A stretch of DNA of 13,303 nt from Acetobacteraceae bacterium (GTDB lineage: Bacteria; Pseudomonadota; Alphaproteobacteria; Acetobacterales; Acetobacteraceae): positions 1-13,303 of the forward strand of contig DNXO01000098.1 in assembly GCA_003506895.1 (NCBI GenBank). Direction: 5' to 3'. Shown here one piece after another: positions 1 through 4,984 of the stretch. The notes beneath the pieces were generated by a model. That model did not search any database. It was not told the DNA's origin and saw only the letters and a list, made by a program, of their open reading frames with translations. The position numbers were made by a program, and so were the translations under genes. Each line of letters starts with the position of its first letter. Positions within the stretch are counted from its first letter, which is position 1.

Positions 1-17
1 GGCGGAGGAAGAAGGCC

Positions 18-1160
18 ATGAAGGTCGGACCCGCACTCAGCATCCTCGCCCAGCCCGGCGTGCCGGATGTCGCCCTGTACAACGAACACATGCCGCTGGG
101 AGACCTGGCGGAGCCGCTGGGCTTCGACAGCCTGTTCGCGCTGGAGCACCATTTCACCGGTTACTCGATGTCGCCGTCCCCGCTGCAAATGCTGAGTTAC
201 TACGCGGGCCGGACGAAGAAGATCACGCTGGGCACATGCGTCATCGTGCTGCCCTGGCACGATCCTATCCGCGTCGCGGAACAGATCGCCCTGCTGGATG
301 TCATGAGCGGCGGCCGCACCCTGATGGGTTTCGGTCGCGGTGCCGCCAGCATCGAATACGAAGGCTTCCGCATCCCGATGGAAGAGGCCCGCCCGCGCTT
401 CGTCGAATCCGCGCAACTGATCATCAAGGCGCTGACGGAGGAATCCTTCGACTGGAACGGGGAATTCTACAAAATACCCCGCGTGGCGATCCGTCCGCGG
501 CCTATTTCCCACCCGGAACGTCGCTTCTACGCATCCTCGGTCAGCCCCGAATCAGCCGAGGTGATGGCGAAGCTCGGTTTTGGCATGTTGATCGTCATGC
601 AGAACGAATGGGCAAAGGCCGCCGAGGACGTTCATAAGTATCGCGCGATGATTCAAGGCGTCGGTCACACGCCGCGCCCGCCCATCGTCCTCACCAACGT
701 CGCCTGCGCCCCAACCCGCGAAGAGGCTCGGGAGTGGGCGATGAAATACCTGAGTGAGAAATGGGATTCTATCGACAACCACTATCATTTCTCGGATGGC
801 CATCTGGGAGAGGTGAAGGGTTATGAGTCCTACGGAAAGCTCGCCAAGACCTACACCAAGATGAAGGACGAGAGTTTCCGCACCAAGGCAACGGACTTTT
901 ACCTAAGCATCCAGATCGTCGGCACGCCGGACGACTGCATCCAGCAGATCGGCGAATTGCGTCGCCTGACCGGAACGGATCATCTGGTGACGGAGTTCTC
1001 GTTCGGCAGCATGCCGCATCACTTGGCCGAAATGAACATGCGCCTGTTCGCTGAAAAAGTCCTGCCGGTGCTGCAACGCGACGCCGCGTTCCAGGGCATC
1101 ATCGATCCGCTGGCCCAGCACAGCGACGCTGGCGAAGACCGGCTGTTCGCGCCGGCCTGA
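18..1160 (+). CDS. LLM-class flavin-dependent oxidoreductase (luciferase-like monooxygenase)
   Basis: A 380-residue protein of the bacterial luciferase-like TIM-barrel family, whose members use FMNH2 (or F420) to oxidise or oxygenate organic substrates in the cytosol. Visible family marks are the EHHF segment near residues 43-46, the LGTCVIVLPWHDPIRVAEQI region (71-90) and the GGRTLMGFGRG loop (98-108) typical of flavin-binding barrels. Length is normal for the family. The ATG at 18 follows a strong Shine-Dalgarno GGAGGAAG at 3-10, which fixes the start. The gene ends at a palindromic repeat and converges on a VOC-fold gene. LLM and VOC proteins often occur together in catabolic clusters, but nothing here shows the substrate. 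The family call is firm; the substrate is unknown. Confidence 0.93.
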   Translation: MKVGPALSILAQPGVPDVALYNEHMPLGDLAEPLGFDSLFALEHHFTGYSMSPSPLQMLSYYAGRTKKITLGTCVIVLPWHDPIRVAEQIALLDVMSGGRTLMGFGRGAASIEYEGFRIPMEEARPRFVESAQLIIKALTEESFDWNGEFYKIPRVAIRPRPISHPERRFYASSVSPESAEVMAKLGFGMLIVMQNEWAKAAEDVHKYRAMIQGVGHTPRPPIVLTNVACAPTREEAREWAMKYLSEKWDSIDNHYHFSDGHLGEVKGYESYGKLAKTYTKMKDESFRTKATDFYLSIQIVGTPDDCIQQIGELRRLTGTDHLVTEFSFGSMPHHLAEMNMRLFAEKVLPVLQRDAAFQGIIDPLAQHSDAGEDRLFAPA

Positions 1161-1165
1161 ACCCC

Positions 1166-1291
1166 ATCGTAACCCCATCGTCATGGCGGGCGAAGGCCTC
1201 TTCATCGTCATGGTGGCCGTAGGGCCGCCATCCACGCCTTTTTCCGGACGAGCCGAAGTCGTGGATGGCAGGCCTGTGCATGCCATGACGG
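1166..1291. repeat. Dispersed imperfect palindromic intergenic repeat, copy 1
   Basis: The gap between the two convergent genes holds an inverted repeat. The left arm begins CGTCATGGCGGGCGAAGGCC at 1179, the right arm ends GCATGCCATGACGG at 1291, and inner arms CGCCATCCACG and CGTGGATGGCA lie near 1228-1237 and 1259-1270. It is preceded by a tandem pair of AACCCCATCGT at 1160-1181. The same arm sequence recurs at 12151-12238 and 13278-13297. As RNA it would fold into a long stem-loop between two converging transcripts, so it may act as a bidirectional terminator or mRNA stabiliser. That role is inferred. Confidence 0.75.
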
Positions 1292-1337
1292 GATCCTTTA
1301 CTTCGCCGGGCCAAGGCAATTGCAGGATGGACCTCGG

Positions 1338-1868
1338 CTACTCCGCCGCGACCGCCATCCGGTTTGCCTCAATCTTCCGCCGAGCGGCTTCCCGTCGCTC
1401 ATCGAACTTCGCCAGACGCCGCCGGGGATTAGGATGGACCTCATTCTCCGGCTCACCGGGCCGCTTTTGCGAACCCGCCCAGCCATGCGCGGCGATGTCG
1501 AAGATGATGTTCGACAGATCGGTGTGCTTCACCTCGTACCCGTCCGGATTGTTCGGGTCGCCCATGATCCAGGTGCCGCCCGCCGCCCTGGCCTGCTGGC
1601 CGGAAACGATGATGTCGTCCACCCAGAACCCGATGTGATGAATGCCGACGAAGTCCACGCCCTTGCCCTGTGACGCCTCCTCGTCCTTGAAGTGCAGGAT
1701 CGCGAGGTTGACCACGCCATCTGTCAGGAACACACCCTCGGCCAGCGGCCCGTCAAGTTCCGCGACCTCTTCAAGGCCGACCGTTGCCTTGTAATACTCC
1801 GCTGTTTCCCACGGATCGGCGACGCTGAGTGCGACGTGGCGCAGATAGCCTTTGCTCTTTACAGTCAT
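1338..1868 (-). CDS. VOC family protein (glyoxalase/extradiol dioxygenase fold)
   Basis: A 176-residue protein with two beta-alpha-beta-beta-beta VOC modules. The first begins YLRHVALSVADP (residues 8-19) and the second begins GIHHIGFWVDD (75-85). His11 and His77/His78 are at the usual metal-ligand positions of the fold. The GDPNNPDGYEVKHTD segment (103-117) is the typical end of such a domain. The last 40 residues are charged and probably form a helix (RRRLAKFDERREAARRKIE). The ATG at 1868 is preceded by GAGGGAG, a good ribosome binding site. The family includes glyoxalases, ring-cleaving dioxygenases and resistance proteins, and the substrate cannot be assigned. It is tail-to-tail with the flavin monooxygenase and lies 140 bp after the broken parE on the same strand. 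Confidence 0.88.
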   Translation of the reverse strand: MTVKSKGYLRHVALSVADPWETAEYYKATVGLEEVAELDGPLAEGVFLTDGVVNLAILHFKDEEASQGKGVDFVGIHHIGFWVDDIIVSGQQARAAGGTWIMGDPNNPDGYEVKHTDLSNIIFDIAAHGWAGSQKRPGEPENEVHPNPRRRLAKFDERREAARRKIEANRMAVAAE

Positions 1869-2008
1869 GGCCGGGCTCCCTCGCTTATTTTGATCGGGGG
1901 AGTGTGACTCCGGTTTGGCGAAAAGGGCAAGTTTCGGAGGTATCGGCGAAGACTGCCGGGATGGCGAAACCTCTGTTCGTCACCGCCGTCGCCAGTTCCG
2001 CGACCAGA

Positions 2009-2299
2009 TTAAAGGTGCCTCGCGAAATCCATTCGCTGATGCAGGACACGCACAATCACTACCCCAACAGGGGTATTGCGGTAGAAAACTGAATGGCTGG
2101 CGGTTTCTATCTTGCGATATCCAGGTCGAACGTGGCTGGCATCGCGTCCGATCTCGGGGAATTCCGCCAGCATGCGGAAGGTCTCATGCAGGCCCAGAAT
2201 TTATGTTTCGGCGGCGGTCAGACCCCAGTGACGAAGTGACTCTTCGGCGATGGCCTCAACGTCGGAGTCAGCTTCACGCGATAGGGCATAGCTACCCAC
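2009..2299 (-). pseudogene. parE: ParE-family toxin interrupted by one in-frame TAA
   Basis: Reading the minus strand from a GTG at 2299, which overlaps the parD stop by 8 nt as in intact parDE operons, gives a ParE/RelE-superfamily toxin. Residues 1-32 begin with YALSREADSDVEAIAEESLR (4-23). Codon 33 is TAA (2203-2201). The same frame then continues without a shift from residue 34 to a natural stop at 2011-2009, including HETFRMLAEFPEIGRDA (38-54), RPGYRKIETASHSVFYR (58-74) and the C-terminal VRVLHQRMDFARHL (83-96). Total length without the stop would be 96 residues, normal for ParE. In relatives the equivalent position is usually an aromatic residue, so a single TAT/TAC to TAA change would explain the break. 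The toxin is therefore probably dead and its antitoxin orphaned. A sequencing error at one base is the main alternative. Confidence 0.85.
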
Positions 2300-2543
2300 C
2301 GGCAATGGCGCTTCGTTCCTTTACGGCGGCCCAGATGTCATGGACGCTTCGGTTGCTGATGCCGCTTTCCTCTCCGGCGACAAGCGCGGCTCGCAGCGCG
2401 GCGAGTTTGCTTTCCTGTTCCTCCAGAAGTCGCAGGCTTGCCCGCACCACGTCGCTCGCGCTGCTGTAGCGGCCTGCGTCCACCTGCGCCTGGATGAAGC
2501 CGCTGAAGTGGTCACCGATGCTAAAAGAGGTGTTTTTGGACAT
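2292..2543 (-). CDS. parD: ParD-family ribbon-helix-helix antitoxin
   Basis: An 83-residue ParD/CC2985-type antitoxin. The N-terminal ribbon-helix-helix (residues 1-45: NTSFSIG strand, then GRYSSASDVVRASLRLLEE) dimerises to bind operator DNA. The acidic helical tail (46-83) is the part that normally wraps and neutralises ParE. I chose the ATG at 2543. A longer frame would need a TTG at 2558, which lies inside the promoter and operator. The gene overlaps the parE frame by 8 nt, so translation is coupled in the usual antitoxin-first order. Because parE carries an internal stop, this antitoxin now probably has only its DNA-binding role, or could neutralise a related toxin elsewhere in the genome. 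Confidence 0.92.
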   Translation of the reverse strand: MSKNTSFSIGDHFSGFIQAQVDAGRYSSASDVVRASLRLLEEQESKLAALRAALVAGEESGISNRSVHDIWAAVKERSAIAGG

Positions 2544-2548
2544 GTCGC

Positions 2549-2577
2549 ATTTTACCAAAAATTGGTACTGCGCGCAA
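2549..2577 (-). promoter_or_regulatory. parD promoter, predicted leaderless or near-leaderless
   Basis: On the minus strand there is a -35 TTGCGC (2577-2572), a 17-bp spacer and a -10 TAAAAT (2554-2549). A start about 7 nt downstream falls at or next to the A of the parD ATG (2543). No Shine-Dalgarno precedes that ATG, which fits a leaderless transcript. Predicted from sequence only. Confidence 0.55.
2553..2567. promoter_or_regulatory. Candidate ParD operator (15-bp perfect palindrome)
   Basis: TACCAA-aaa-TTGGTA is a perfect inverted repeat that covers the spacer and the upstream edge of the -10 box of the parD promoter. Ribbon-helix-helix antitoxins typically repress their own operon from such sites, so binding here would block RNA polymerase. 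Confidence 0.6.
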
Positions 2578-2630
2578 GAACTCCAAAAGTCTCAGTCCCC
2601 GTCGGTCAGTCACCCGTTGCCGAATCCTAA

Positions 2631-2642
2631 CAGCCTGCTAAG
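2631..2642. repeat. 12-bp inverted copy of an IS end at the left island border
   Basis: CAGCCTGCTAAG here is the exact reverse complement of 7482-7493 (CTTAGCAGGCTG), the left end of the IS plus its flanking bases. It is identical to the outermost bases of that IS's right end read outward. The IS sequence further inside its end (the run of T followed by CAGCAG) is absent here, so only the tip is present. It may be the scar of a lost or deleted second IS copy. Confidence 0.45.
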
Positions 2643-2724
2643 TCACCTCGATTCCTGTCCGACCGATGGGGCCCCACCTCACAGCTGGCTTCGTTATATG
2701 CACACGTCTGGCAGCGCTACTAGG

Positions 2725-2737
2725 GTTATGCGATAAC
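2725..2737. promoter_or_regulatory. Dyad upstream of the methyltransferase gene
   Basis: GTTAT-gcg-ATAAC is a perfect 13-bp inverted repeat 28 bp before the methyltransferase ATG. Short dyads at this position often bind controllers of restriction-modification genes or the methyltransferase itself. No controller gene is visible in the window, so the function is a guess. Confidence 0.3.
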
Positions 2738-2764
2738 GCGACGTGACGGTGAGGGACATATAGC

Positions 2765-4117
2765 ATGATCAGGCGCGTCGAGGCGGATGGCCCCGCGAGC
2801 AAACCTGCCTCTGTCGGCGCGCCGACCTTTATCGACGTATTCGCCGGGTGCGGCGGGCTCAGCCTCGGCCTGAAGCGAGCAGGGTGGCATGGGCTTTTCG
2901 CTATCGAAAAGGACCGTTTTGCCTTCGATACGCTCTCCAGCAACTTTCCGATTGATAGCGGCCCGCTCTCTTACTCATGGCCTGAGGCGATCGAGCGCAC
3001 ACCGTGGGACATCGCTGAGCTCCTCCGCACCAAGAGCGAGGCGCTCGAGGCGCTGGCCGGCACGGTAGACCTGCTTGCGGGTGGTCCCCCCTGCCAGGGC
3101 TTCTCACACGCTGGCCGGCGGCGTCCGGACGACCCGAGGAACCGCCTGTTTGAGGCATATCTGGAACTTGTCCGGATCGTGCGTCCCCGTGTCGTGCTCA
3201 TTGAGAACGTGCGCGGCTTCACGTCGAGCTTCGACCGGCGTGGGCACGACGGAATCACGAATTTTGCAGAGACGCTGCATGATCGCCTTGATGCGGACTA
3301 CGATACGGTTAGCGCTATAGTCAGGGCGAGCGACCTTGGAGTTCCGCAGTCCCGGTCGCGCTTCTTTCTGGTCGGTGTGCGGAAAGGCGAGTTGGCTGGG
3401 GATGGTCTCTCTCGGTTTTTCGACGACCTACATCAACATACTGCCGCTTTTCTCGCGCCGCGCGGACTGCCTCGTCGACCGACTGCCCGCGACGCCATCG
3501 GAGATCTTGAGGTCGGGCACAACGGGACGGTTCCATGCGATGACAGCCCAGGCTTCGACGCAATTGATTACCAGGAGCCACGTAGCGCCTACCAGATTTT
3601 TATACGTGATGGTCACGAGGGCCGTCCATCCGACACACGCTTAGCACGACACCGACCGGATATTCGTGACCGCTTCGCGTCGATCATCCGCAGTTCGTGC
3701 GAGGAGGGAAGACTCAATGTATCGATCTCGCCAGAAACACGCAAAGCACACGGATTAAAAAAGATGGCCATCCGCGTGATGGACCCGCTCAGCCCTGCCC
3801 CCACAATCACAAGCCTACCGGATGATCTCTTGCACTACTCCGAGCCGCGCACTCTGACTGTTAGAGAGAATGCGCGGCTTCAATCATTTCCGGACTGGTT
3901 CAAATTCAAGGGAAAATACACGACAGGGGGCCACCTGCGCGTCAAGGAAGTGCCGCGCTTCACTCAAGTGGCCAACGCCGTTCCCCCCCTGATTGCTGAG
4001 CAAATTGGGCTACGCCTTATCTCCCTGCTGGGCCTCGATCGCGTCGACATGGGCGGAGAGCGCCCCACAGATAATGGCGAGGGCGTCCTTGTGAGTGCGC
4101 AGCTTGCTGCGGAATAA
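2765..4117 (+). CDS. DNA (cytosine-5)-methyltransferase
   Basis: A 450-residue C5-cytosine DNA methyltransferase with all key motifs in standard order. Motif I is FIDVFAGCGG (22-31, SAM binding) and motif IV is GGPPCQGFSHAG (106-117) with catalytic Cys110. Motif VI is IENV (146-149), motif VIII is GVPQSRSRFFLVG (192-204), a target-recognition stretch lies around 205-350, motif IX centres on RENARLQSFP (367-376), and motif X is QVANAVPP (401-408). It transfers methyl from SAM to C5 of cytosine in a specific DNA site that cannot be read from the sequence. GAGGGA at 2752-2757 is the ribosome binding site for the ATG. The last 108 bp overlap, antisense, the end of the receiver-domain gene, and the protein tail after motif X is correspondingly extended. 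No endonuclease gene accompanies it. Confidence 0.96.
   Translation: MIRRVEADGPASKPASVGAPTFIDVFAGCGGLSLGLKRAGWHGLFAIEKDRFAFDTLSSNFPIDSGPLSYSWPEAIERTPWDIAELLRTKSEALEALAGTVDLLAGGPPCQGFSHAGRRRPDDPRNRLFEAYLELVRIVRPRVVLIENVRGFTSSFDRRGHDGITNFAETLHDRLDADYDTVSAIVRASDLGVPQSRSRFFLVGVRKGELAGDGLSRFFDDLHQHTAAFLAPRGLPRRPTARDAIGDLEVGHNGTVPCDDSPGFDAIDYQEPRSAYQIFIRDGHEGRPSDTRLARHRPDIRDRFASIIRSSCEEGRLNVSISPETRKAHGLKKMAIRVMDPLSPAPTITSLPDDLLHYSEPRTLTVRENARLQSFPDWFKFKGKYTTGGHLRVKEVPRFTQVANAVPPLIAEQIGLRLISLLGLDRVDMGGERPTDNGEGVLVSAQLAAE
4010..4117. other. 108-bp convergent overlap of methyltransferase and receiver-HEPN genes
   Basis: The final 35 codons and the stop of the plus-strand methyltransferase lie opposite the final 35 codons and the stop of the minus-strand gene. 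Both proteins keep their conserved cores outside the overlap. No room is left for a terminator between the genes, so transcription of one arm should interfere with or produce antisense RNA to the other. Confidence 0.9.
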
Positions 4118-4984
4118 TTTCATCCAATCGTCGTCGATGGTGACAGGCTTCTTCCCGCGCTTAATCGCGCGCAGGGTTATCGTGCCGTCCTCCGCCACAA
4201 CTTCTGCGGCGTGAGCGAGCTTGTTGCGGTTCTGAATTATGTCGGGATCGTAGTCCTTAAAGGTCTTGAGCGCATCCGCCGGTTTGTCCGCCAATACCTT
4301 GCTCACTCGGTTGATTGCCTTCAGGCGCTGCATTGAGGAAAACAACCCGCCATCAATCACCACATCGAGGATGCGCCCTTCGCTGACGATCTTCCGCAGG
4401 CCCTTGATCCTCGCCTCCTCTCCCTCAAGGAGCTTTGTCAAGGTATCGCGCCCCTTCTGCACGAGCGTGGCCTCTGAGGAGGCAAAGACCTTCTCAAGCA
4501 CCGCCTCCATTCGCACGTCCATCTCCGCGACCTCGGCCATTGCAATCCCTCGCATGTGATTGAGGTCGATGGCCTTACCTATCACGGTGTCCGCTAGGCC
4601 CCTCAGCATCTCGTCGAGAACGTCTCCTCGCGTAGCGACGAACACGCCTGGAACCTCGTGTTTTGCAAGTTCTGCCAGAAGGTTGACCGTCGAGGCCGAC
4701 GAGTAGAATACCATATCGGTGTAGCGCAGATCTGCCCGCAGCCGCGCAGCAGCAACTGCGCCGTCGATGTCTAGCCGACCAAGGTTGAAGTCGACCGCGA
4801 CCAGATCGAAGTTCCGCCCAGAGTCGCGGGCTAGCTTCTTTAGACCATCCTCCGAGAGATCGCTCGCATAACGGCACTCAAGTGAAAACCCATTCAACTT
4901 CAGATGGTCGCGGAGCAACTCCACCGTATTATACAATGACCCCGGGTTGTCGTCGACGACAAGCAGTTGGAACTCAAGTTTCAC
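4010..4984 (-). CDS. Receiver-domain protein with a C-terminal HEPN-like domain
   Basis: A 324-residue protein. Residues 1-130 are a response-regulator receiver: LLVVDDNP (7-14) with Asp11/Asp12, the likely phospho-acceptor Asp65 in LVAVDFNL (61-68), and the MVFYSSAST switch segment (91-99). The conserved receiver Lys is not obvious; ATRGD (117-121) stands near its position. After a helical linker (135-200) the C-terminal part has no DNA-binding HTH. It carries DIIQNRNKLAHAAEV (248-262), which matches the R-x4-H motif of HEPN RNase/toxin domains (Arg253, His258), within an all-alpha context. I infer a phosphorylation-controlled HEPN effector. The GTG start (4984) shares GTGA with the kinase stop, so the two are translationally coupled. 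Its 3' end overlaps the methyltransferase. The receiver call is firm; the HEPN call is motif-based. Confidence 0.8.
   Translation of the reverse strand: MKLEFQLLVVDDNPGSLYNTVELLRDHLKLNGFSLECRYASDLSEDGLKKLARDSGRNFDLVAVDFNLGRLDIDGAVAAARLRADLRYTDMVFYSSASTVNLLAELAKHEVPGVFVATRGDVLDEMLRGLADTVIGKAIDLNHMRGIAMAEVAEMDVRMEAVLEKVFASSEATLVQKGRDTLTKLLEGEEARIKGLRKIVSEGRILDVVIDGGLFSSMQRLKAINRVSKVLADKPADALKTFKDYDPDIIQNRNKLAHAAEVVAEDGTITLRAIKRGKKPVTIDDDWMKLFRSKLRTHKDALAIICGALSAHVDAIEAQQGDKA

Noticed and set aside
2543..2558. Longer parD starting at TTG 2558
   Set aside because: It would begin inside the palindromic operator and upstream of the predicted transcription start; the ATG at 2543 gives the standard ParD N-terminus.
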